This document shows positions 24,358 through 32,131 of a stretch of 34,905 nt of DNA, one piece after another. The notes below the pieces were generated by a model. It was not told the DNA's origin. It was given only the letters and a program-made list of their open reading frames with translations, and did not search any database. Numbering within the stretch: position 1 is the first letter of the stretch; each line of letters opens with the position of its first letter. Where the stretch lies: NCBI GenBank assembly GCA_945887855.1, contig CAMCZP010000024.1, positions 1 through 34,905 of the forward strand, given 5' to 3'. Both the position numbers and the translations under genes were made by a program. The DNA comes from Leptospira interrogans serovar Manilae. GTDB lineage: Bacteria > Spirochaetota > Leptospiria > Leptospirales > Leptospiraceae.

Positions 24358-25173
24358 TTATTTCAAATTGAAAATAGAGAGAAGGCGTTTGTATGTAATT
24401 TCAAGAGTCTCTGGGTTTTCAAATTGGAGTACGATAGATTTTTCAAGTTTTTGGATTCGGATATCGGTTTCTTCTTTTGGTGTGGGTGAAGGAGAAGATT
24501 TTGATCTAGAGTCTTCTTGGCGGGTCTTATTGAATGTTTTTGCATCTTTGACAGTACGAACTGTCCCTGCTTTTACATTGTCTAAAAAGTTTTGGAAGTC
24601 TCCTCTTTTGGATGCTTGGACCGCTTGGACAAGAAGGTTTTTATTGTCGATTCCTGCTTCCTTACAGGCTTCTAAGTCTTTTTTTTGGAGAGAGCTTACG
24701 CTTAGGATTTCCGTCATATAGCTACGGCTTTTTCCGAAAAGGGTCGCCAGTTCCTGGTCTGTATAGCTAAATTTGTCTTTTAGAATGGTCATGGCATCAA
24801 TTTCTTCATAGGGAGAAAGATCCTCTCTCTGGAGATTTTCAATGACTGCTAGTTTGTACGTCTCTTTTTCATTTTTATTGAAAATTTTACATTCGATTTC
24901 AGTCCAGCCCAATCGATTGGCTGCATGGAATCTTCGTTCCCCCGCTATGATTTTATAGGAATCGTCAGAATCTTTTGTCACCAAAATAGGCTGGAGAAGC
25001 CCATCTACCCGTAGGCTCTCAGCCAATTCATCTACGCCTTTGAGCCTTTCAGAGCGGGGTTGGATTTCGGAAGGGGTGATCTTGGAAAGTCGTATTTTCC
25101 GAACAGTTCCTTCCAATACTTCTGATTCAAATATATCAGCGAGAGAACCAAGTTTTTTACTTTTTGAGCTCAT
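24358..25173 (-). CDS. parB: ParB-family centromere-binding protein (locus 2)
   Basis: 271 residues, canonical ParB: SEIQPRSE, IIAGERRFHAANRLGW (CTP-binding box), ENLQREDLSPYEE, and HTH near 140-165 (YTDQELATLFGKSRSYMTEI). A Ser/Pro/Lys linker (about 215-235) leads to a short dimerisation domain. It overlaps the parA end by 17 bases. It is more like chromosomal ParB than the locus-1 copy. No plausible TTTCAC-type parS was found next to it; the only local candidate is the TGTCGGATGTCCGACA site near 26.1 kb. Confidence 0.94.
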   Translation of the reverse strand: MSSKSKKLGSLADIFESEVLEGTVRKIRLSKITPSEIQPRSERLKGVDELAESLRVDGLLQPILVTKDSDDSYKIIAGERRFHAANRLGWTEIECKIFNKNEKETYKLAVIENLQREDLSPYEEIDAMTILKDKFSYTDQELATLFGKSRSYMTEILSVSSLQKKDLEACKEAGIDNKNLLVQAVQASKRGDFQNFLDNVKAGTVRTVKDAKTFNKTRQEDSRSKSSPSPTPKEETDIRIQKLEKSIVLQFENPETLEITYKRLLSIFNLK

Positions 25174-25909
25174 TTAGAAACTCCTCTATAAAACTTTCAT
25201 ATTCCTTAGCCTGCCGGCTTTTGTTGTTATATTCATAAATAGAGCATTTTGCCAAGTGACTTTCTCCAATTGCCACACCATCTGAAATGGTGGTTTCAAA
25301 CACCTTGAAGTATTTGTCTAAGACAGGAATAATGGTTTTCGTCAAAATGGTATGCTGCTTGAGTTGGGTGACCAGTGCTCCTATGATTTCCAATCCTGGA
25401 TGTATTCGTTTTTTTATACTGGTAATGGTCTGCTGCAGGCCCGCAATTCCATCCACGGAAAATTTCTCAGCTTGGAGAGGAATTAAGACAAAGTTAGACG
25501 CCACCAAGGCATTGATCGTAAAAATAGATAGGCTAGGAGGACAGTCAATGATACAAAAATCAAACTCCTCCAAGCCTTCCATGGAATCTCTCAGAACGAA
25601 GGGAGCTTCCACAGAATTAGAACTCATGGTTTCCATCTCAGCTAGCTTGATATTGGAGGGAGCTAGGTACAGATTTTGTGTTTTTGTGGGAATGAGTATA
25701 TCAGTTAGTTTTGCTTTCTTCTTGAAAATATCCTGCATAGATCTCTCAAGACTATCTACATTCACATAAATTCCGCTAGAATTTCCCTGTGGATCTATGT
25801 CTAGAAGAATGGTTTTTTTACCTCTACGGGCTAGCCCTTCCGATAGATTGATGGAAGTGGTAGTTTTCCCTTCGCCACCCTTTTGATTGGTTACAGATAC
25901 TATGATCAT
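25157..25909 (-). CDS. parA: ParA-family partition ATPase (locus 2)
   Basis: 250 residues, without the N-terminal extension of the locus-1 ParA. Deviant Walker A QKGGEGKT at 9-16, A' box LLDIDPQGNSS, Walker B FCIIDCPPSLS. AGGGA stands six bases before ATG 25909. Order parA-parB-rep on one strand is a standard plasmid or secondary-chromosome arrangement. It diverges from the cluster starting at 26094 across a 184-base region that should hold both promoters. Confidence 0.94.
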   Translation of the reverse strand: MIIVSVTNQKGGEGKTTTSINLSEGLARRGKKTILLDIDPQGNSSGIYVNVDSLERSMQDIFKKKAKLTDILIPTKTQNLYLAPSNIKLAEMETMSSNSVEAPFVLRDSMEGLEEFDFCIIDCPPSLSIFTINALVASNFVLIPLQAEKFSVDGIAGLQQTITSIKKRIHPGLEIIGALVTQLKQHTILTKTIIPVLDKYFKVFETTISDGVAIGESHLAKCSIYEYNNKSRQAKEYESFIEEFLNELKK

Positions 25910-26087
25910 AAAATTCCCTTGAGACGGTTTCTACAGCACCTTCCCAGTCTTAAAATTGAGGACAAGTTTTTTTGTCATCTTTGGAGAAAAAACCTTAGGG
26001 TAATTTTCAGAACATCCGATCTTATAAAGTACTCACCAATTGGATCCATAATTTACTAGGGCATAAGCAACCCCACCCCCCACGAAG

Positions 26088-26103
26088 TGTCGGATGTCCG
26101 ACA
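26088..26103. promoter_or_regulatory. 16-bp imperfect palindrome TGTCGGATGTCCGACA
   Basis: Seven-bp perfect arms around TG, overlapping the ATG of the gene at 26094. A partial inverted copy (ACATCCGA, 26012-26019) lies 70 bases nearer parA. The TGT...ACA ends and 16-bp length recall the canonical parS format. It could be a ParB site or an operator; 8-base matches alone are expected by chance. Confidence 0.35.
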
Positions 26104-27527
26104 GTGATATTATTTTTTCAGTCACCTATCTCATTGGTCATAGAGCTAAAAGTCTACTTGACACCTTGATTAAAATTAGCCAAAGTGCCTCTATGTCGGG
26201 GCTATATCGATTTCTATGCGGTGCAAATGTTGCCCCTGAAACGCTTCAGATTGATCTCCAGGGCGATTTTCAGGAATTTTTAAGGGTAACGGGAGCTTCC
26301 TGTGGAATTCTAGTTTTATTTTCACCCCTTGAAGATGCATTCCTAGAAGTTGGAACATACGGATACGGAGATTCTGATTTTTACTATGAGTTTATGAAGA
26401 GAGGGCTAGGAAATTTTGAGAAACTTTCTTCTTCTCCGGAGCCTATTGTGTTTATGTCCCAAAGCTATTCTCTATTTCTCTCTTCTAGCAAATATGCATT
26501 GGCATCTAGGATCTACCCGGGTTCCATGAAAGGATTCGTGCTAGTAGAATATCCTTCAGGGAATATGATGGAATGGCAGAAGTGGATGATGGGTCTTTTG
26601 AGTTTTCGAATCTCTTATCTCCTAAGCCCTGCAGAAAGAAAGAGTCCTAGTGTCAAACTAGAAAAAAACCCTTCACAAGAAGACTCCATAGCGGATTTAC
26701 TCCTCTCCCAAATTCCTTCCTGGGAAATTAAGTTTCGGGAAGGGCTTCAGAGGGGAGTCTTAAGCTTGCGTAGAAAACCGGGGTCTGGAGAGAAAGCAAT
26801 CATTCGATCTCTTTTTCATAGGCTGGACATCAGAGGAGATTTGATGTATTTGAATACCATTCCCGAGCAAATCATAAAGTTAGAAAGATATCTTTCTGAG
26901 TGGATTGAAATTGCTGGAGAAGGGTTTTTAGTTTTTGAAAAAACAGAAACTTTCACAATTGCCCAACAAAAATTATTTACTAAAATCATTCCAGAAACAC
27001 CGGGACCTTGTTTTGTTTTTTTACGGGATGTCCAAGAGTCTCCTGGGGAGGAATACCCTTTGTTTTGGAGACTGGCACGGCAAACAGAAATTTATATTCC
27101 TGAGCTACCATCCCTAGAGGTATCAGTGAGAAGGAAACTTTTGGATGCTTTGGTGAGTGAAATTTTTCATCTGCAATCCAAGAAGGGAATGAAAGTAGAG
27201 GAGGGCGTGTATGAGTTCCTTTTGGAAAAATCTGAAGCTCACCCTCTCGATGAGATACGGTCTGTTCTGGAGATGGGAATTCTCCAGGCAAGAACAGATA
27301 CATTGAAATCGCAAGAAATTAGAAATTTGTGGACAGGCAAATTAAAAAATCTTTTATTGATTGATGACGAGGACTTAGATTTGCGACGAAGTGTGGAAGT
27401 TTTAGAAAAGCAGAAAGTTCTACATGCCATGAAATTATTCTCTGGAAACCAAATGAGAATGTCAAAGGCACTGGGAATATCGAGGGGTTCTTTACAATAT
27501 AAGATGAAACAGATGGGTTTACTTTAA
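26094..27527 (+). CDS. Degenerate NtrC-like protein with Fis-type HTH
   Basis: 477 residues. N-terminal about 1-180 may be a GAF-like sensor. The middle aligns in order with a sigma54-activator AAA+ domain but is damaged: P-loop RKPGSGEKAI (usually GETGTGKE), no GAFTGA loop, Walker B-like GFLVFEKTETF (Asp lost), and the arginine-finger region FWRLARQTEIYIPEL. The C-terminus (about 435-477) is an intact Fis-type HTH (SKALGISRGSLQYKMKQMGL). It probably binds DNA but cannot remodel sigma54 holoenzyme. It is the first gene of a plus-strand operon, divergent from parA. Confidence 0.75.
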   Translation: MSDSDIIFSVTYLIGHRAKSLLDTLIKISQSASMSGLYRFLCGANVAPETLQIDLQGDFQEFLRVTGASCGILVLFSPLEDAFLEVGTYGYGDSDFYYEFMKRGLGNFEKLSSSPEPIVFMSQSYSLFLSSSKYALASRIYPGSMKGFVLVEYPSGNMMEWQKWMMGLLSFRISYLLSPAERKSPSVKLEKNPSQEDSIADLLLSQIPSWEIKFREGLQRGVLSLRRKPGSGEKAIIRSLFHRLDIRGDLMYLNTIPEQIIKLERYLSEWIEIAGEGFLVFEKTETFTIAQQKLFTKIIPETPGPCFVFLRDVQESPGEEYPLFWRLARQTEIYIPELPSLEVSVRRKLLDALVSEIFHLQSKKGMKVEEGVYEFLLEKSEAHPLDEIRSVLEMGILQARTDTLKSQEIRNLWTGKLKNLLLIDDEDLDLRRSVEVLEKQKVLHAMKLFSGNQMRMSKALGISRGSLQYKMKQMGLL

Positions 27528-28003
27528 TGGATGGTATAGAAGAAAAAAAAACACCGAAAGGATTTACTATAAAAATAGTGCGTGAAACTATGCGTTTTAC
27601 CATTGTGAATCCATCGGGTCTAACAGAAATGATCCAAGGAACCGCTTCCCCCGTACCAGTTCCTAAGGTAGTATTTATAGGCGGTGATTTTGATGTGTCT
27701 CATTTTCCTGAGAGAGACCTAACCTATATAAATTCTAAAGAGGGTAAAATGTCTATTTCCTACCAGCATGCATCCTCAAGAGAATTAAAAACGATTTATA
27801 TTCCAATAGAAACTAGTTCCGACATCGTACCTGTCATTATGTATCATTTTAAAGATACTAAGGAATTTAATTCCCAGGGGGTTCTTATGGCACTTGTAAA
27901 GTATATTGTTGTAGATGATTCATTTCCAAAAAATGATATGGTATCTCTTAAAATAAGATACCCACAAGTAAATGTGTATATTCAAAAAAAGAAGAATGGA
28001 TAG
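27527..28003 (+). CDS. Conserved hypothetical protein, paralogue of the next gene
   Basis: 158 residues, no signal or membrane helix. Its ATG overlaps the preceding stop (TAATG), so it is co-translated. It aligns along its whole length with residues 1-165 of the next protein: KTPKGFTIK / KTPEGFLIK, PKVVFIGGDFDVSHF / PRVVFLGDDFNISHF, NDMVSLKIRYPQVN / NDMVNLKIRYPLVN. It is beta-rich and probably cytoplasmic. I recognise no family. Confidence 0.78.
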   Translation: MDGIEEKKTPKGFTIKIVRETMRFTIVNPSGLTEMIQGTASPVPVPKVVFIGGDFDVSHFPERDLTYINSKEGKMSISYQHASSRELKTIYIPIETSSDIVPVIMYHFKDTKEFNSQGVLMALVKYIVVDDSFPKNDMVSLKIRYPQVNVYIQKKKNG

Positions 28004-28016
28004 GTAACGCAGTACT

Positions 28017-29018
28017 ATGAATCTTGAAGAAGATCACCAATACGAAGAAAGAAAGACTCCAGAAGGATTTCTTATCAAAGTTAGATTAAGTAAAATGACC
28101 TATGTAGTATTTTCTCCTAAAGGTCCCGAAGTTCCCAAAGGAGCCAAGAACAATTCAATTGTAGTAGTAGTTCCAAGGGTGGTATTTCTAGGAGATGATT
28201 TTAATATTTCTCATTTTCGTATGGGAGACTTGAGCTTTGTAAATGTAAAAAATGGTAAATTGATGATCCCTTATCAGCATGGGGGTTTTAAAGAAATCAA
28301 AACAATCAATTTGAATTCTGGAAGTGAAAGTGATATTTTGCCTGTCATTGTGTACCATTTCCAAACATTAAAAGACCTATCTTCTCTTTCAGAAAAGAAA
28401 ATAGAGTTTCAGCATATTGTAGCAGATGAAGGATTACAGAGAAATGATATGGTGAATTTAAAAATTCGCTATCCACTTGTGAATATCTTGCTTTTGAAAA
28501 AGAAGATGAATGCATTTGTAGATCCTAAAACAGCTTTGCCAGCAGATGAGAAGGGGGCAGCTACAGCCATTGATACAGATTCTTCTGGAATGGCAATGAG
28601 AGCAACCAATGCAAATTTAAATGTCCACTCCGAAAATCCAGTCTTCTTGTCTAGAATTCACCTTCGGAATATGGAATTAGACAAAGTAAAACAGTTGCTA
28701 TTTGATTTTGATCTCAATCCCGATGATATTATTTTTATTCGTACATTTCTAGATGTAATGATAAAAAATAAAGATGAGAAAGCAGAACTAACCGTTAATA
28801 AAGAAAAAATTGTAACCTTAGATGAAATCTTTCGCCTGGCTGAATTGATTATCAAGCATGATGAGGCACACTTTGAAATGGAGATTGAGAAAGGTCTATC
28901 AAAGGATGTCGCTTATATGATCTATGCCCTCTTAGAAAAATACCAAGAGAATGCTAAGAGCATAGAAGAAGAGATCATGTTCTGGGATTGGAAGTACCAA
29001 GCACGAAGATTGATGTAA
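28017..29018 (+). CDS. Conserved hypothetical protein with duplicated N-domain and extra C-domain
   Basis: 333 residues. Residues 1-165 are a tandem paralogue of the preceding protein. Residues about 200-333 are an added, mostly helical acidic domain (ELDKVKQLLFDFDLNPDDII, LTVNKEKIVTLDEIFRLAEL). It starts 13 bases after the previous stop. No catalytic residues, signal or membrane helix are visible. It is probably part of the same complex or pathway as its neighbours. Function unknown. Confidence 0.78.
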   Translation: MNLEEDHQYEERKTPEGFLIKVRLSKMTYVVFSPKGPEVPKGAKNNSIVVVVPRVVFLGDDFNISHFRMGDLSFVNVKNGKLMIPYQHGGFKEIKTINLNSGSESDILPVIVYHFQTLKDLSSLSEKKIEFQHIVADEGLQRNDMVNLKIRYPLVNILLLKKKMNAFVDPKTALPADEKGAATAIDTDSSGMAMRATNANLNVHSENPVFLSRIHLRNMELDKVKQLLFDFDLNPDDIIFIRTFLDVMIKNKDEKAELTVNKEKIVTLDEIFRLAELIIKHDEAHFEMEIEKGLSKDVAYMIYALLEKYQENAKSIEEEIMFWDWKYQARRLM

Positions 29019-29089
29019 TAGTAGGCAAATAAAAAGTTGATTTTAACAGTCTAATTCAGATTGTTGTTAAGGAAAGAGGATAGCACGGT

Positions 29090-29392
29090 TTGAACAAAAT
29101 GGGATTTAGCAAATTACTGGAAGCAATGCGTCGATTGAGCATTGATGTCAATGACAGAGAAATTTGCAAAAAGCTAGAGACTTTGATGCTTACCAGCAAA
29201 GATGATCTGAATATTTCAATTATCAAGGTTCTTTTGCAAACCCCAATGGATTTTGATCCTAGAGATGTCCCAGACCCATACACACAATATGTAAAACACT
29301 TTATTTACATGGTCAAACGGAATGAAAAAGCAGGAAATCAGCTTCATGTCTACGAAGATGAAGATGCTATTTCCAAAAAAAATAAAAAGTAA
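29090..29392 (+). CDS. Small helical protein, function unknown
   Basis: 100 residues from TTG 29090 (AGAGGA is about ten bases upstream; ATG 29099 is an alternative). It looks all-helical: FSKLLEAMRRLSI, REICKKLETLML, KHFIYMVKRNEKAG. It ends in an acidic and then a basic tail. It follows the previous gene by 71 bases on the same strand and ends two bases from the convergent exonuclease gene. No family recognised. Confidence 0.65.
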   Translation: MNKMGFSKLLEAMRRLSIDVNDREICKKLETLMLTSKDDLNISIIKVLLQTPMDFDPRDVPDPYTQYVKHFIYMVKRNEKAGNQLHVYEDEDAISKKNKK

Positions 29393-29394
29393 AT

Positions 29395-30033
29395 TTACTT
29401 TCTTTTATAGTCTTTTATAAATTTTAAACTCTTTTCATGGTGAACAACTTCAGAAAAGGGTTTTTCCCACCCATTGCATTTATCTAAGCAACATTTAAGA
29501 ACTTCCATCGCAGCAAATGAATCGTCCAGGGCTTCATGGATTACAGATGTGGTCTCTGTTCTACTCCTTTTTCTTGGTATATGTAAGTATTCTCTTAGAG
29601 TAGTTAGGTTGTGTTTTGGAAATTTCGGGAACCACTTTCGAGAGAGTTGAACGGTGCAAAAAACAGGTAGATCAGGAAAATCCAGCCCTAAACGATTAGC
29701 TTCAAAGAGCAAAAAAGAGAGATCAAATGTAGAGTTCTGGATCACTAAAATGGAATTGTTTAAGAATGGTATAAAATCTTTCAAAACCAGTGATAGGGGA
29801 GGGGCATCATTTACCATCTCTGCGGTGATCCCGTTGATTTTTGTAGCCTCTGGATCTATAGACCTTTCAGGCCTTGAAAAAGATGAAAATTCAGAAAGTA
29901 AAGATTCTTTGGTAAATCGAATGGCGGATACTTCTAAAATCTCTGACTTTCCAGGGAAAAATCCGGTAGTTTCTAGGTCTAGAGAAGTGAATTCCACGCT
30001 GGACAATGGTGAGGAGACAAGTGAAGAAAGCAT
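29395..30033 (-). CDS. DnaQ-like 3'-5' exonuclease (DEDDh family)
   Basis: 212 residues. Exo I DLETTG (about 19-24) has the first two acidic ligands. Exo II is QNSTFDLSFL, with Gln replacing the common first His of HNAxFD but the Asp kept. Exo III is HEALDDSFAAMEVL, with the catalytic His and Asp. It could be a stand-alone proofreading-like nuclease or an RNase T/epsilon relative; no polymerase gene is near. It starts with ATG 30033. The fold assignment is sure, the biological role is not. Confidence 0.88.
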   Translation of the reverse strand: MLSSLVSSPLSSVEFTSLDLETTGFFPGKSEILEVSAIRFTKESLLSEFSSFSRPERSIDPEATKINGITAEMVNDAPPLSLVLKDFIPFLNNSILVIQNSTFDLSFLLFEANRLGLDFPDLPVFCTVQLSRKWFPKFPKHNLTTLREYLHIPRKRSRTETTSVIHEALDDSFAAMEVLKCCLDKCNGWEKPFSEVVHHEKSLKFIKDYKRK

Positions 30034-30383
30034 GTTAACGTCATTGGAAAGCTCTAAATAGAAAAAGCAATACTTTCCTGATCACTTTTTACTCCTACCA
30101 TCTGCACAAATATCGGCACTTACGCTATAAAACCAAAAATCCTAAGTAAGTGATACGTTTTTACTTTTAAATCTTTTACCCAACACAAGAAATAAATGCC
30201 CGGAGGCTATAAACCAAGCATGTAGTACGCTTTTCTTATGCGAAAATAGATATTTTATCTGACAAATTGGCATGTGTAGGAAATTCGGATGTGTATGAAA
30301 AAAAGTCAGAAAGCAGGGCGAATTTAGTATGAGAAATGTATAATTGGCTTGCATTTTTGGGCAATTGTGAGAATAGTTTTTCC
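30034..30383. other. Intergenic region between dnaQ-like gene and zinc-ribbon gene
   Basis: 350 bases separating divergent genes. TATAAT at 30339-30344 is a possible -10 for the small gene at 30384, without a convincing -35. A minus-strand frame over 30142-30396 has no ribosome site and looks accidental. I see no RNA gene or repeat. Confidence 0.5.
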
Positions 30384-30599
30384 ATGGCTGAAGCATTGAG
30401 AATAAAAGTTAAGTGTCACGCATGTAGCAATCTCATTGAGGGCACTGCAAAGTATGGGTCTGGTCACTATGTGCCCACAGGTGTTGATTTTGAGTTTGTA
30501 GCGGTGGCAAAAGTGGAAACTTCCAAGGGAAAAACAGTAAAAGCAGAGGTAACCTGTGTGTGCCCAAGTTGTGGCGTTAAATGTAAATTCGCATTGTAA
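30384..30599 (+). CDS. Small zinc-ribbon-like protein
   Basis: 71 residues from ATG 30384. A longer frame from 30336 begins with unrelated residues. CHAC at about 11-14 and CVCPSCGVKC near the C-terminus (CxxC pairs) suggest one zinc site. There is a conserved-looking core of beta-strands between them (FEFVAVAKVETSK, KAEVTCVC). It could bind nucleic acid or protein. It precedes the AlgI-type gene by 24 bases and may share its promoter. Function unknown. Confidence 0.65.
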   Translation: MAEALRIKVKCHACSNLIEGTAKYGSGHYVPTGVDFEFVAVAKVETSKGKTVKAEVTCVCPSCGVKCKFAL

Positions 30600-30623
30600 T
30601 ACGATAAATTTTTTCCCTTAGGA

Positions 30624-32081
30624 ATGAATTTTACATCTCCTCTTTATTTCTATTTTTTAGTTAGCATTTTTCTTTTCTTTCGTATAGCATCCAAAATTCA
30701 CCTAGGGCAAGCCTTCCTAAGATCTATTTTATTAATCGCTAGCTACTGTTTTTACGCCGCTTGGAGCCCTACGTATGTACTTTTGATAGGAGTTCCCACT
30801 ATCTCTGATTTTTGGCTAGGAAATCAGATCCATAGATCTTCGGGTAGAAAGCAAAAATTGTATCTGTTAGTTTCAATATGCTTAAATTTAGGCGTACTAG
30901 GGTTTTTTAAATATGCAAATTTCCTCTTAGGAATTGAGAACTCCATGATGAATATGCTTAATATTAGTCATAAATCCTTGGTATTAGATCTGGTCTTGCC
31001 TGCCGGTATATCTTTTTATACCTTTCAATCCATGAGTTATACCATTGATATTTATAGAGGACTGATTCGCCCAGAATTAAGCATATTTCAGTATGCCCTG
31101 TATCTATCTTTCTTCCCCCAATTAGTGGCAGGGCCTATTGTGGTTGCTAGAGAGTTGCTACCAAAGTTAAAAAATTTAGGATTGGACTTGGATATTCCTT
31201 ATCCTAAGGTTTTTTGGTTACTCCTTCTGGGATTCACTAAAAAAGCAATCATAGCTGATCGCATAGCTCCTATTATTGATATTATGTATGCAAATCCTCT
31301 CAGTTTTTCTGCTTTAGATTGGGTACTTTGTGTTTTGGGCTACTCCGTGCAAATATTTTGTGACTTTAGTGGCTATACGGATATTGCCCGTGGTTCGGCA
31401 CTTCTCTTTGGAGTGGTCCTTCCTGAAAATTTCAACCTTCCCTACCTAGCAGGATCATTTTCCGATTTTTGGAAGAGGTGGCATATCACACTTTCAAATT
31501 GGTTGCGGGACTATCTATACATCTCATTAGGGGGGAACAGGGGCACTGTAGTACAAATAAGTTTCAATCTGATGGTGACCATGCTCTTAGGGGGGCTCTG
31601 GCATGGAGCAAGTTGGAACTTTGTGCTCTGGGGAGGAGGGCATGGAATACTCCTTTCTTTGGAAAGATATTTCCAAAATAGTCGATTTTCATCCCTTCCC
31701 GTAGGTAGCACAGGGAGTTTTTATCAAAAAACGTTGTTTTTGACCTTTTTAGCTCTTAGGAGAATAATAGTATTTGGTTGTATCACTCTTCTTTGGATAC
31801 TTTTTCGTTCTAAGAGTATAGATGTATCACTAGATGTGTTTTCGAGACTATTTTCCTTGCAGGGAGGGTTTGCATTGGGATATACAGACAGAAATTTTCT
31901 TTTGGGGAATATATTGGTGGTATTTTTTTCGCATCTGATTGGATATTTCTATGCTGACCAAATTTCGGCATACTTAAAGAAGGAGCTAGAATGGAAATTG
32001 GGGGTATTTTTTGTGGTTTGGGCTTACATCGCAGTGTCTTTGAGTAGGGAAAGTAGACCTTTCTTATACTTTGTATTTTAA
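30624..32081 (+). CDS. MBOAT-family O-acyltransferase, AlgI-type
   Basis: 485 residues, about ten to twelve transmembrane helices. Motifs: GISFYTFQSMSYTIDIYRG (128-146), FFPQLVAGPI, FCDFSGYTDIARGSALLFG, FWKRWHITLSNWLRDYLYI and the catalytic region GGLWHGASWNFVLWGGGH (His327 and His340). It takes acyl (usually acetyl) groups from a cytoplasmic donor across the membrane for attachment to extracellular polysaccharide or another glycan. A partner gene follows 50 bases later. There is no alginate cluster here, so the alg name should not be taken literally. Confidence 0.93.
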   Translation: MNFTSPLYFYFLVSIFLFFRIASKIHLGQAFLRSILLIASYCFYAAWSPTYVLLIGVPTISDFWLGNQIHRSSGRKQKLYLLVSICLNLGVLGFFKYANFLLGIENSMMNMLNISHKSLVLDLVLPAGISFYTFQSMSYTIDIYRGLIRPELSIFQYALYLSFFPQLVAGPIVVARELLPKLKNLGLDLDIPYPKVFWLLLLGFTKKAIIADRIAPIIDIMYANPLSFSALDWVLCVLGYSVQIFCDFSGYTDIARGSALLFGVVLPENFNLPYLAGSFSDFWKRWHITLSNWLRDYLYISLGGNRGTVVQISFNLMVTMLLGGLWHGASWNFVLWGGGHGILLSLERYFQNSRFSSLPVGSTGSFYQKTLFLTFLALRRIIVFGCITLLWILFRSKSIDVSLDVFSRLFSLQGGFALGYTDRNFLLGNILVVFFSHLIGYFYADQISAYLKKELEWKLGVFFVVWAYIAVSLSRESRPFLYFVF

Positions 32082-32131
32082 TAGGTCAGTTTCTTCTTTT
32101 CATTTTCTAAGGATATTCCATCTAAGAGATC

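Noticed and set aside
30142..30396. 84-codon minus-strand frame
   Set aside because: Overlaps the start of the zinc-ribbon gene, no ribosome site, no domain character.
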